A DNA stretch of 64,000 bases, taken from the NCBI GenBank assembly GCA_002352105.1, contig DEHV01000039.1, positions 16,559-80,558 of the forward strand. Direction: 5' to 3'. The stretch's first letter is position 1. Each line of letters starts with the position of its first letter. The translations under genes and the position numbers were made by a program. Shown one piece after another: positions 42,597 to 50,839 of this stretch. The notes under the pieces are model-generated. The model was not told the DNA's origin and did not search any database. It saw only the letters and a list, made by a program, of their open reading frames with translations. Source of the DNA: Chitinophagaceae bacterium UBA2791. Its GTDB lineage: Bacteria; Bacteroidota; Bacteroidia; Chitinophagales; Chitinophagaceae.

Positions 42597-42989
42597 ATGA
42601 AGGAGGCATCCGAAAAGCTGCGCATCGACAAATACCTCTGGGCGATCCGGTTGTTTAAGACCCGAACGCTGGCGGCAACCGCCTGCGACCAGGGAAAGGT
42701 GAAGATGCTGGGCGCGCCTGTCAAAGCTTCCAAACAGGTGCATATCGGCGATGAATACGAAGTAAAGACCGAAGCGAAACGCTGGGTGATCAAGGTGACC
42801 GGCCTGCTGCATCAACGCGTGCAGTACGCCGAAGCGGTTAACCATTACCTGGATATTACGCCGGCGGAGGAAATTGAGAGGCTGCAGTTCCAGGCCGCCG
42901 CTTTTTTTACGGGCAAACGAAGAAGCAAGATCGGAAGGCCCACCAAGAAGCAACGCCGCGACCTGGAAGATTTCACCGGGCCGGAATAA
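42597..42989 (+). CDS. S4-domain RNA-binding protein (Hsp15-like)
   Basis: A 130-residue protein with an S4 domain at the N-terminus (LRIDKYLWAIRLFKTRTLAATACDQGKVKMLGAPVKASKQVHIGD) and a basic C-terminal tail (GKRRSKIGRPTKKQRRDLEDF), the layout of Hsp15, which rescues stalled 50S subunits carrying peptidyl-tRNA. The role is inferred from this similarity. It stands alone between the dipeptidase and trmD. Confidence 0.88.
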   Translation: MKEASEKLRIDKYLWAIRLFKTRTLAATACDQGKVKMLGAPVKASKQVHIGDEYEVKTEAKRWVIKVTGLLHQRVQYAEAVNHYLDITPAEEIERLQFQAAAFFTGKRRSKIGRPTKKQRRDLEDFTGPE

Positions 42990-43005
42990 GAGCGCTTCCT
43001 CCACC

Positions 43006-43049
43006 GATCCTTCAGTGATCCTTCACTGATCCTTCGATCATCCTTCGTT
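43006..43049. repeat. 11-bp tandem repeat upstream of trmD
   Basis: Units GATCCTTCAGT (43006-43016), GATCCTTCACT (43017-43027) and GATCCTTCGAT (43028-43038), then a degenerate fourth copy ATCCTTCGTT to 43049. It lies between the S4 gene stop and the trmD promoter. Confidence 0.7.
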
Positions 43050-43147
43050 GCTTCATTTACGCGGCATTAGCGCTTGGTTTACGTCTTATTTGCGGCTCAT
43101 CAGCGGTTCTCCAGGCAAGCAGCCCGGCGTTTTAGGCGACGGTTTCC

Positions 43148-43155
43148 TAATTTTG
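43148..43155 (+). promoter_or_regulatory. -7 box abutting the trmD start
   Basis: TAATTTTG followed by CAGG and then the trmD ATG. Only four bases separate the box from the start codon, so a transcript from this promoter would be nearly leaderless. Confidence 0.5.
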
Positions 43156-43159
43156 CAGG

Positions 43160-43834
43160 ATGCAGATCGATATCATTACCGTATTGCCCGAGCTCCTGGA
43201 GAGCCCTTTTTCCCATTCCATCCTGCGCCGCGCAAAAGAAAAAGGACTGCTTTCCATTCGTTTGCATAACCTGCGGGACTATACCCCTTACAAACACGGG
43301 CAGGTAGACGATTACCAGTTCGGCGGAGGCGCCGGGATGGTCATGATGCCGGAACCGCTTGCGAACGCCATCGAAACGCTGTCGTCGGCTGTTGCGTACG
43401 ATGAGATCATTTACATGAGCCCCGACGGGGAAAGGCTGAACCAGCAAATGGCCAACCAGCTCTCCCTGAAGCAAAACCTGCTCATCGTCTGCGGTCACTA
43501 TAAGGGGATCGATGAAAGGATCAGGCAACATTTTATTACCCGGGAAATATCCATTGGCGATTATGTGCTTAGCGGCGGCGAATTACCGGCTGCCGTACTG
43601 GTTGACGCTATCGGGAGACTGATCCCCGGCGTGTTAAATGATGAGACTTCGGCGCTGACAGATTCCTTCCAGGACAATTTACTGGCGCCGCCCGTCTACA
43701 CGCGACCAGCGGATTTCAGGGGCTGGAAAACCCCGGAAGCGCTATTATCGGGAGACCCGAAGATCGTGGCGGAATGGCGGTTCGAGCAATCGGTGGAGCG
43801 CACCCGCGAACGCCGGCCCGACCTGATGCAATAA
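43160..43834 (+). CDS. trmD: tRNA (guanine37-N1)-methyltransferase TrmD
   Basis: A 224-residue SPOUT methyltransferase that makes m1G37 next to the anticodon and prevents +1 frameshifting. The family start MQIDIITVLPELLESPFSHSIL confirms the ATG. Also present are YQFGGGAGMVMMPEPL, the trefoil knot CGHYKGIDERI with ISIGDYVLSGGELPA, and the C-terminal RPADFRGWKTPEALLSGD. It is away from rpsP-rimM, with which it forms an operon in many other bacteria, and has its own -7 box. Confidence 0.96.
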   Translation: MQIDIITVLPELLESPFSHSILRRAKEKGLLSIRLHNLRDYTPYKHGQVDDYQFGGGAGMVMMPEPLANAIETLSSAVAYDEIIYMSPDGERLNQQMANQLSLKQNLLIVCGHYKGIDERIRQHFITREISIGDYVLSGGELPAAVLVDAIGRLIPGVLNDETSALTDSFQDNLLAPPVYTRPADFRGWKTPEALLSGDPKIVAEWRFEQSVERTRERRPDLMQ

Positions 43835-43920
43835 AACATCCGCCGATCGAAGCGCTGATCGCAACGCTATCCGTTGATCAGGACCATCCATTAACCCAAC
43901 CTTAGCTGCCGATCGGGCCT

Positions 43921-43928
43921 TATCTTTG
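43921..43928 (+). promoter_or_regulatory. -7 box upstream of adenine deaminase
   Basis: TATCTTTG matches TAnnTTTG exactly, about 41 bases before the ATG at 43970. No clear -33 TTG at consensus spacing. Confidence 0.4.
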
Positions 43929-43969
43929 AAGCTCAAACCCAACCTGTCTGTCAGGCACAAAAAACGCGC

Positions 43970-45646
43970 ATGAGCTCTTTTAGCATAGAAGGCAATATTG
44001 TTGATATCCCGCATAAAAGGACCTATACGGGAAAGATAAGGGTCGATCAGGGACGCATCGGCAACATACAGGCGTTGTCCGAAACGACCAGTCCGCATCT
44101 CCCCTACCTTCTTCCCGGCTTTGTCGACAGCCATGTGCATATTGAAAGTTCTATGCTGGCGCCCGCCGAATTTGCCCGGCTGGCGGTTGTCCACGGAACT
44201 ACGGCGGTGATCAGCGACCCGCACGAGATCGCCAATGTCTGCGGGATGGAAGGCATTCAATTCATGATCCGCAATGGCCGGTCCGTTAATTTTAAATTTT
44301 ATTTCGGCGCGCCCAGCTGCGTGCCGGCAACGCCGTTCGAAACTGCCGGCGCCGCTATCTCCACAGCCGATATTAAACAACTGCTGCAACAAAAAGAGAT
44401 CCTCTACCTGAGCGAGATGATGAACTTCCCCGGCGTCTTGTCGAAGGACGAGGAAGTGATGCAAAAGATAAAGGCCGCGCACGAGGCCGGCAAACCCGTC
44501 GACGGCCATGCGCCGGGGCTCAGGGGCGACGCGCTCAAACAATACGCGGCCGCAGGCATTACCACGGACCATGAATGTTTTACCCGCGAAGAAGCGGTCG
44601 ACAAGCTGCAGAACGGCATGAAGATCCTGATCCGGGAAGGCAGCGCCGCCCGGAACTTCGACACGCTGGCAGACCTGGTGGATGAGTTTCCCGATAAGAT
44701 GATGTTCTGCAGCGACGATAAACATCCCGACAGCCTGGTCAAAGGACATATCAACGAGCTCTGCAAAAGGGCCGTGGCCAAAGGGATCGACCCATACAAG
44801 GTATTGCAGGCGGCCTGCCTGAATCCTGTCGCCCATTATGGGCTCGATCTAGGCATACTACGCGCCGGGGATCCGGCAGATTTTATCGCAGTGCGCGACC
44901 TGAACAATTTTGAGGTCCTTAAGACCTATATTAATGGGGAGCTGGTTGCAGAAAACGGCGTCTCTTATATCCGGACCAGCCCCATGCCCGCCATCAACCG
45001 GTTTTCCTGCGATGCCATAAAAGAAACAGACCTGCTAAGTCCCGCTACCAACTACGTACAGAACGGAACGCTGCCGGTCATCGAAGCGCTCGACGGGCAA
45101 CTGATCACCCGCCGGCTCAACCTGCCGCCCAAACTCAGGGATGGCTTTATTGTGAGCGATACGGAACGGGATATTTTAAAAATGGTCGTGATCAACCGCT
45201 ATACCCGGGCCGCCCCCGCCATCGCCTTTATCAGGAATTTTCAACTCAAAACCGGCGCCATCGCTTCTTCGGTTGCACATGATAGTCATAATATCATTGC
45301 CGTGGGCGCGGACGATAAAAGCCTCTGCGCCGCCATTAACCTGGTCATCCGGGAAAAAGGGGGCGTCAGCTGCGTAAGCCCGGGAAAAGAAGCGGTGATC
45401 GCCCTGCCCATAGCCGGACTGATGAGCGGGAACGACGGCTATGCTATCGCCCGGGCCTATACGCAGATAGACCAGATGGCCAAATCGTTGGGATCCGGCT
45501 TGTCGGCTCCCTTTATGACCCTTTCCTTTATGGCCCTGCTGGTCATCCCCTCCCTTAAACTAAGCGACCTGGGCCTGTTCGACGGCGACGGGTTCCGGTT
45601 CATTTATCGCAGACCAGATACAGCGCCAGTCGATCGCTGCGATTGA
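43970..45646 (+). CDS. ade: Adenine deaminase
   Basis: A 558-residue amidohydrolase-superfamily enzyme that converts adenine to hypoxanthine and ammonia for purine salvage. The metal motif FVDSHVHIESSML (about 47-59) is specific to the bacterial Ade type. Further support comes from GHAPGLRG, CSDDKHPDSLVKGHINELC, and C-terminal VAHDSHNIIAVGADDKSL and GLMSGNDGYAIARAY. The length is close to the family norm. upp, another salvage gene, is 4 kb downstream but not linked. Confidence 0.94.
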   Translation: MSSFSIEGNIVDIPHKRTYTGKIRVDQGRIGNIQALSETTSPHLPYLLPGFVDSHVHIESSMLAPAEFARLAVVHGTTAVISDPHEIANVCGMEGIQFMIRNGRSVNFKFYFGAPSCVPATPFETAGAAISTADIKQLLQQKEILYLSEMMNFPGVLSKDEEVMQKIKAAHEAGKPVDGHAPGLRGDALKQYAAAGITTDHECFTREEAVDKLQNGMKILIREGSAARNFDTLADLVDEFPDKMMFCSDDKHPDSLVKGHINELCKRAVAKGIDPYKVLQAACLNPVAHYGLDLGILRAGDPADFIAVRDLNNFEVLKTYINGELVAENGVSYIRTSPMPAINRFSCDAIKETDLLSPATNYVQNGTLPVIEALDGQLITRRLNLPPKLRDGFIVSDTERDILKMVVINRYTRAAPAIAFIRNFQLKTGAIASSVAHDSHNIIAVGADDKSLCAAINLVIREKGGVSCVSPGKEAVIALPIAGLMSGNDGYAIARAYTQIDQMAKSLGSGLSAPFMTLSFMALLVIPSLKLSDLGLFDGDGFRFIYRRPDTAPVDRCD

Positions 45647-45728
45647 TCCGATCAGATCCCAATCAGGTTCAAAAGCCATCGCCGCTATATATGCCGTATT
45701 GATTCATTACGCTCCCCGTTTACCGGCA

Positions 45729-45773
45729 ATTTGGCCCTATTCGCCGGTTATTTGGCGTCTATGACCTATTTGG
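45729..45773. repeat. Three ATTTGG direct repeats upstream of the LiaF-like gene
   Basis: ATTTGG occurs at 45729-45734, 45750-45755 and 45768-45773, at 21- and 18-base intervals, close to two DNA helical turns. The last copy ends just before the -33 TTG, a position suited to an activator. Confidence 0.45.
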
Positions 45774-45775
45774 TC

Positions 45776-45806
45776 TTGGGTCGCTTGCAACCGGGTAATA
45801 GATTTG
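45776..45806 (+). promoter_or_regulatory. Promoter of the LiaF/LytSR cluster
   Basis: TTG (45776-45778), 20 bases, TAGATTTG (45799-45806). It is a full -33/-7 pair 14 bases before the LiaF-like ATG, and rules out the upstream in-frame start at 45731. Confidence 0.65.
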
Positions 45807-45820
45807 TAAAAAAGAAACGC

Positions 45821-46588
45821 ATGGAACAGGACATCAACAACGACCGACACAACAGGGGGAGAATGAGGGGGAATATCTGGGCAGGTTTGCTGCTGGTAGC
45901 CATCGGCTCGGTATGGCTGCTCAGGCAACTGGGATACGCAATTCCCTCCTGGGTATTCAGCTGGGAGATGCTCCTGATCATGGTGGGACTTTTCATCGGC
46001 ATCCGGAACGGGTTCCGCGAACTGAGCTGGCTCTTCCCGACAATTATCGGCTTTTTGTTCTTATCGGACGATATTTGGCCCGGCCTTTCCCTGCGACATT
46101 ATGTAATGCCAATGGTGATCATCCTGCTGGGCCTGCTGCTCCTGTTCTCGCCGAAACGATTTTTTCGCCATCGAAGAAGATGCGGCGGGCGCGGGCATTC
46201 CGGCAATATTATTGCAGATGATCATCCTGGCCGGGAAAAAAAAGCGTCCAGCGACAGGACAATGGATATTGTGTCTGTTTTCGGGGGCGTAAAAAAAACG
46301 GTGCTATCGAAGGATTTTACAGGCGGAGAGATCGTATGCATCTTTGGGGGCGCCGAGATCAATCTTACCCATGCAGACTTCGCCAGCCCCATCGTGATCG
46401 ATGTTGTACAGATATTCGGCGGAACCAAACTGATCGTTCCGGCCAACTGGGAGATCCGTTCGGAAATGGCTGCTATTTTTGGCGGGATTGACGATAAACG
46501 ATATCAGCAAGGCAACGTTCTTTCAGAAAAAATACTCATCATCAAAGGAACTTCCATTTTTGCAGGAATAGAAATTATAAGCTTTTAA
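45821..46588 (+). CDS. LiaF-like cell-wall stress membrane protein
   Basis: A 255-residue protein with an N-terminal LiaF transmembrane domain (about four short helices between residues 10 and 105: GLLLVAIGSVWLLRQLGYA, MLLIMVGLFIGIRNGF and others), a basic His/Arg linker, and a C-terminal LiaF-type repeat domain with FGGVKKT, IFGGAEINL, IFGGTKLIVP and IFGGIDDKR. LiaF in Firmicutes inhibits a cell-envelope stress histidine kinase. Here a LytS-type kinase and LytTR regulator follow within 430 bp, so a similar inhibitory role is plausible. The ATG at 45821 is set by the promoter and the first helix. Confidence 0.85.
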   Translation: MEQDINNDRHNRGRMRGNIWAGLLLVAIGSVWLLRQLGYAIPSWVFSWEMLLIMVGLFIGIRNGFRELSWLFPTIIGFLFLSDDIWPGLSLRHYVMPMVIILLGLLLLFSPKRFFRHRRRCGGRGHSGNIIADDHPGREKKASSDRTMDIVSVFGGVKKTVLSKDFTGGEIVCIFGGAEINLTHADFASPIVIDVVQIFGGTKLIVPANWEIRSEMAAIFGGIDDKRYQQGNVLSEKILIIKGTSIFAGIEIISF

Positions 46589-46641
46589 CCGTAGACAATA
46601 GCGTTAAGCATAATTATTTAATAACCGGTAATTTCTTATTT

Positions 46642-46998
46642 ATGAGCTGGTATATGGCAAAGATCATTTTCAGGATTGTCTGCGGAGAAGGCAACCATAC
46701 GCCGCAATTTGAAGAACAGATCCGGCTGATACAGGCGGCCGATAAAAGCGAGGCATTTGAAAAAGCAAGATCAATAGGCGAAAGCAATGAAATGGTATTT
46801 TTAAACCATCGTCAGCAGGAAGTGCAATGGCGGTTCGTAAACGTGGCCGAGCTGGCCGGCCTGTCGGGGTTAAGTCATGGCGCCGAGCTGTTCTCTCATA
46901 TTCATGAAGCCGAAGAAGCAGAGCAATATATTGAACTGATCAATGATAAGGCGGAAACGATCCGATCGGCTATTTTCACCACGGCGCCGGCGCGCTAA
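46642..46998 (+). CDS. DUF4288 protein
   Basis: A 118-residue soluble protein of the DUF4288 type: it opens MSWYMAKIIFRIVCGEG and contains FEEQIRLIQAADKSEAFEKARSIGESNE and QQEVQWRFVNVAEL. Function is unknown. It lies 53 bp after the LiaF-like gene and 12 bp before the kinase, so it is likely part of the signalling operon. Confidence 0.82.
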   Translation: MSWYMAKIIFRIVCGEGNHTPQFEEQIRLIQAADKSEAFEKARSIGESNEMVFLNHRQQEVQWRFVNVAELAGLSGLSHGAELFSHIHEAEEAEQYIELINDKAETIRSAIFTTAPAR

Positions 46999-47010
46999 AA
47001 CCATTCTGAC

Positions 47011-48069
47011 TTGGCAACCTCTCCACTAGCGCCTTTCCGGAACCGGCTGATCTTTGCGGCCTGCTGGCTGCTGTGGATCGCCGTTCAATATAAATCACTG
47101 CTGGAATTCCAGATAGACCCGGCCATCGCGCTGACGGATGCCAGCCTGTCCAATACCCTGCTGGCGGTCATGCTGGCGCTGATGATCTATATACTCGGCC
47201 TGTACCGGCCCCAAAAAAGAAAATACCTGTTCCTGCTGGTCTGGTGCCTCGCGTTGAGCGGCTTATGGGCAGTCATGACCAGGATCAGCCTGGCCGGGTT
47301 ATTTGCCCATCATCCCGACTATCTCCTGTTCCTGCGAAAATCAATGCCGCTCCGGTTCGATATCACTTTATTGGTTACGGGATGCGCTGCCATCACCAGT
47401 ATGTTGTGGCATAGCCAGGAAGAACAGAAACAACAGGAATCCAGGAAGCGCCATGCCGAAAAAATGGCAAGGGACGCCGAGCTGTACAAGCTCCGCCAAC
47501 AGTTGCAACCTCATTTTCTGTTTAACAGCCTTAATTCCATCAGCGCGCTGACCGTCAGTCAACCCGAACAGGCAAGAAAGATGATCCAGCGCCTTTCCGA
47601 TTTTTTAAGGGGCGTCTTAAAAAAGGAGTATCAGCAATGGGTAACGCTTGCAGACGAACTGCAACACCTGCAACTGTACCTGGAAATGGAACAGATGCGC
47701 TTCGGGCGCCGCTTATCGACCGAGATCATCCACGACGAAGAAAGCCCGGCGTTCCTGATACCGCCCCTGCTGTTGCAACCCGTGGTGGAGAATGCCATCA
47801 AATTCGGCCTGTACGACACTACCGCTCCCGCGCTGATCCGGATAAAGGCGTCCGTCGACCGCGACCTGCTGACCATCTCCGTGCAAAATCCGTTTGACCC
47901 TGAAACAGCATCGCCCAGGCCGGGCGCGGGGTTTGGACTGAGTTCCGTTCAACGCAGGCTATACCTTCTTTTCGCCCGCAACGACCTGCTTAGCGCCTCG
48001 GCAGAAGATCATCATTTTGTAACCATGCTGAAAATTCCCCGCCATGATCAAAGCCATCCTGATAGATGA
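47011..48069 (+). CDS. LytS-type sensor histidine kinase
   Basis: A 352-residue membrane kinase with four predicted helices in the first about 135 residues and no extracytoplasmic domain of note. A coiled linker leads to a His_kinase domain whose phospho-acceptor lies in QLQPHFLFNSLNSISAL (about residue 170), followed by an HATPase domain with VENAIKFGLYD and GAGFGLSSVQRRL. Translation probably begins at the TTG at 47011. It overlaps the response regulator gene by 26 bp, which implies translational coupling. Confidence 0.92.
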   Translation: MATSPLAPFRNRLIFAACWLLWIAVQYKSLLEFQIDPAIALTDASLSNTLLAVMLALMIYILGLYRPQKRKYLFLLVWCLALSGLWAVMTRISLAGLFAHHPDYLLFLRKSMPLRFDITLLVTGCAAITSMLWHSQEEQKQQESRKRHAEKMARDAELYKLRQQLQPHFLFNSLNSISALTVSQPEQARKMIQRLSDFLRGVLKKEYQQWVTLADELQHLQLYLEMEQMRFGRRLSTEIIHDEESPAFLIPPLLLQPVVENAIKFGLYDTTAPALIRIKASVDRDLLTISVQNPFDPETASPRPGAGFGLSSVQRRLYLLFARNDLLSASAEDHHFVTMLKIPRHDQSHPDR

Positions 48070-48787
48070 CGAACCCCTCTCCAGATCCCTTATCAGGGAA
48101 TACCTGGAAGACTATCCCGAGATCTGTATCGTCCAGGAATGCCAGGACGGGTTCGAAGGCGTTAAAGCCATCATGCAGCAACAACCCCGCCTGGTATTTC
48201 TCGATATCCAGATGCCCAAGATCAACGGCTTCGAGATGCTTGAGCTCATCGAACAGCCCCCGGCAGTGATCTTTATTACCGCCTTCGATGAATACGCCAT
48301 CAGGGCTTTTGAACAGAACGCCGTTGACTACCTGTTAAAGCCGTTCAGCCGGGAAAGATTTGCAAAAGCCATGGAAAAATTCATGGAGCATGCCGGCGAT
48401 CCGCTATCCGGAACCGCCGCGCAGCCGCTTTTATCCACAGCGGCCCTCTCCCCGCAGCAACGACAGCGCATCGTGGTAAAGACCGGGGGAAAGATCAAGA
48501 TCATCAGGGTAGACGATATTCTTTACCTGGAAGCGGCCGATGATTATGTGAAGATATACGCGAGGGACGGCGTCTTCCTGAAAAACCGCACCATGGCCTA
48601 TTTTGAAGATCTGCTGGAGAAAGAACAGTACGTGCGGACCCACCGCTCGTTTATCGTGAATATCCAGCAGATCACCAGGATCGAGCCCTATGAAAAAGAA
48701 GGGCGGTTGGCCGTGCTAAAAACAGGAACAAAAATACCGGTAAGCAAAAGCGGTTATGCCAGGCTGAGAGAAGTACTGGACGTGTGA
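48044..48787 (+). CDS. LytTR response regulator
   Basis: A 247-residue regulator with a receiver domain (acidic pocket D8/D9, phospho-acceptor D54 in FLDIQMPKING, K in LLKPFSRERF) and a C-terminal LytTR DNA-binding domain (about 150-247: VKTGGKIKIIRVDDILYLEAADDYVKIY, RTHRSFIVNIQQITRIEPYEKE). LytTR proteins bind pairs of short direct repeats; the ATTTGG repeats upstream of the cluster are candidates for autoregulation. Confidence 0.94.
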   Translation: MIKAILIDDEPLSRSLIREYLEDYPEICIVQECQDGFEGVKAIMQQQPRLVFLDIQMPKINGFEMLELIEQPPAVIFITAFDEYAIRAFEQNAVDYLLKPFSRERFAKAMEKFMEHAGDPLSGTAAQPLLSTAALSPQQRQRIVVKTGGKIKIIRVDDILYLEAADDYVKIYARDGVFLKNRTMAYFEDLLEKEQYVRTHRSFIVNIQQITRIEPYEKEGRLAVLKTGTKIPVSKSGYARLREVLDV

Positions 48788-48801
48788 GCGCCGCGGCAAG
48801 A

Positions 48802-49824
48802 TCAGAATTTCGGGCAAGCCATGGCCTTATAACCCGGAGGACGTTTAATATAGATCAGCGATATCTCGATACCGCCGCGGCTCTGGGAAGCGGTTTTAAG
48901 CGTCGACACATTGATATCGTAAGAAGCGCCGAACCGCAGCCCCTGGTATTCAAGACCGATATAGGGGATGATGGCGTCGTTCACATTGTTGACCCTTGCC
49001 CATACGCCTGCCAGGAACTGGGTGGGATTCTCTTCTTCGTCATTCAATAAAAATCCCAGCGCACCGCCGCCTACCGTATTGAGGGCGCCCGCCTGTGAAC
49101 TGAGAATAGAGCTCAGGTAAACGGTCTTTGAACCATCTCCCACTGGTATGGCGCCGCCGGCATTCACCGTGATCCGCGGCTCTAACCGGTAAAAGATATC
49201 GCCGGTAAAAGATTCCTTGGGCCGGTTGACATGGTATACGGATGTTCCCAGGTAAAAATTATTATATCCGTCTGTTGAACCATTGTACAAGACGCCGATG
49301 GCAAAATCAAAATGGCTGGTATTCACCTGCCGGTTATCGATGGTTTCGGCGCTGGGGACCGTCCACCCCCCGTTCTGGTCCAGCTCGTCTAAAAAATTCA
49401 GCTTAGTTCCATCCAGCCTTTTATTGGAATAGCTGCCCTGGAAGCCGATCCCCAACTGGTGGAACCCGTCTTCATCGAGCCCCTTATGATAGGCGGCGCT
49501 CACCGAAATAAAATTACCCGACAAAATGCCGTTGGCCGTTTTATCGGTCATCGCCATGATCCCGACGCCCAGACCGTCGATATCGGACAGCCTGTTGCGG
49601 AGGATGCCCATATCAAAGGAAACCGTAGAGGTAATAAAGGCCTTGCTGATCTCCGGCCACTGGTCGCGGTAATTGCCGGCAATACGAAAATCCCCGTTAA
49701 ACTTTCCTGTCAATGCAGGATTCAGCGTAAGGGGAGAAACAAAAAACTGGGAAAAATTAGGGTCTTGTGCAAAACCCGCTTTCACAAGGGAAAAGAATAA
49801 TATACACAGCAAACATTTTCGCAT
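48802..49824 (-). CDS. PorP/SprF family T9SS membrane protein, second copy
   Basis: A 340-residue outer-membrane protein with a signal peptide (cleavage near KAGFAQ) and the family start DPNFSQFFVSPLTLNPALTGKFNGDFRIAGNYRDQW. The barrel ends GLRFGASYDINVSTLKTASQSRGGIEISL. Unlike the copy at 7768 it has no cargo gene beside it. It is convergent with the LytTR regulator gene, 14 bp apart. The ATG at 49824 begins the signal peptide. Confidence 0.92.
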   Translation of the reverse strand: MRKCLLCILFFSLVKAGFAQDPNFSQFFVSPLTLNPALTGKFNGDFRIAGNYRDQWPEISKAFITSTVSFDMGILRNRLSDIDGLGVGIMAMTDKTANGILSGNFISVSAAYHKGLDEDGFHQLGIGFQGSYSNKRLDGTKLNFLDELDQNGGWTVPSAETIDNRQVNTSHFDFAIGVLYNGSTDGYNNFYLGTSVYHVNRPKESFTGDIFYRLEPRITVNAGGAIPVGDGSKTVYLSSILSSQAGALNTVGGGALGFLLNDEEENPTQFLAGVWARVNNVNDAIIPYIGLEYQGLRFGASYDINVSTLKTASQSRGGIEISLIYIKRPPGYKAMACPKF

Positions 49825-50032
49825 CAGGCTGGCTTGTCTTCTTAAGACACCCAAAATACAAAAAAAGCTGAATCCCCGCTATTATTCCCGGTTTAAGATC
49901 ATGTAGAAATAAATATTTCGGAAAAACCGGCCGATCGGGCAACTGCCACGCGGTATATTGCCGGTTCAAACAGCGCGCCGCAAATGGCCGGGCTTCGATT
50001 CAACCTGCAAAACATCCTCAAACTCAACATGT

Positions 50033-50683
50033 TTAAAGCGGAACGCCGGGCCCGAACGAAAGATCGCCGGCATCTCCCAATCCGGGAACGATATATCCCT
50101 TGGCTGTCAGCTCTTCGTCTATGGCTGCGCACCAGATCGTGATATCAGGGGCTGCCCTGAGCACGTATTCTATCCCCACCGTACAGGCTACCGCCGCGAC
50201 CACATGGATCTCGCTGGGCTTTCCCTCTTCCCGGAGGTATTGCAGGGTTTTAGACAGCGAGGCGCCGGTGGCGATCATGGGATCCGACACGATCAATACC
50301 CGGTTGTCTATTTCAGGAGCGGAAATATAATCTATATCCACTTCCAGGGACGCATCGTGGGTATGCCGGCGGTAGGCGGCAATAAAAACATTGTCGGCCT
50401 TGTCGAATATGCGGAGCATCCCGTTGTGCAGGGGCAGGCCCGCCCGCAATATCGTAGCCAGCACCGGCTGGCTTTTTAAAACCTTCCCGGTAGAAAGGCC
50501 CAGCGGGGTCTGTATCTCCCGGTCTTCATACTCCAGCTGCTTGCTGATCTCGAGCGCCGCCAGTTCGCCCACGCGTTCCAGGTTATGGCGGAAGCGCATC
50601 CTGTCGGCCTGCGATTGTATTTCCCTTAATTCGCACAACCAGGAACTGAGCAGTGCGTAACGTTCGCTCAAATTGACGATCAT
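50033..50683 (-). CDS. upp: Uracil phosphoribosyltransferase
   Basis: A 216-residue type I phosphoribosyltransferase that makes UMP from uracil and PRPP. The PRPP loop motif is VLIVSDPMIATGASLSKTLQYL, and the uracil-binding tail is KGYIVPGLGDAGDLSFG. The ATG at 50683 gives MIVNLSERYALLSSWL; an ATG 12 codons upstream is less likely. A full promoter lies about 115 bases upstream, leaving a leader of that length with no recognisable riboswitch. Confidence 0.94.
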   Translation of the reverse strand: MIVNLSERYALLSSWLCELREIQSQADRMRFRHNLERVGELAALEISKQLEYEDREIQTPLGLSTGKVLKSQPVLATILRAGLPLHNGMLRIFDKADNVFIAAYRRHTHDASLEVDIDYISAPEIDNRVLIVSDPMIATGASLSKTLQYLREEGKPSEIHVVAAVACTVGIEYVLRAAPDITIWCAAIDEELTAKGYIVPGLGDAGDLSFGPGVPL

Positions 50684-50799
50684 AATACAAAGAGATTTAA
50701 ATAGGTTCTTCTCAAACAACCGCGACTTTCGGCTATCAAACTGTTAAGATGCCGTTCGAATCTGCTGATAAATGAATTTCATCGCTTAATTTGCCTGGA

Positions 50800-50829
50800 C
50801 AAAGCTAAAATCTTAAACTGGCAATCAAA
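50800..50829 (-). promoter_or_regulatory. Promoter directed toward upp
   Basis: On the minus strand TTTG (50829-50826), 18 bases, TAGCTTTG (50807-50800). Full -33/-7 pair. It lies only about 11 bp from the anmK start on the other strand. Confidence 0.6.
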
Positions 50830-50839
50830 AATTTATAAC

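Noticed and set aside
42990..43159. CRISPR-like array from the 11-bp repeats
   Set aside because: Units are contiguous with no spacers and far too short.
43745..44836. 363-codon frame opposite adenine deaminase and trmD
   Set aside because: Antisense to two clear genes; the composition follows from the sense codons.
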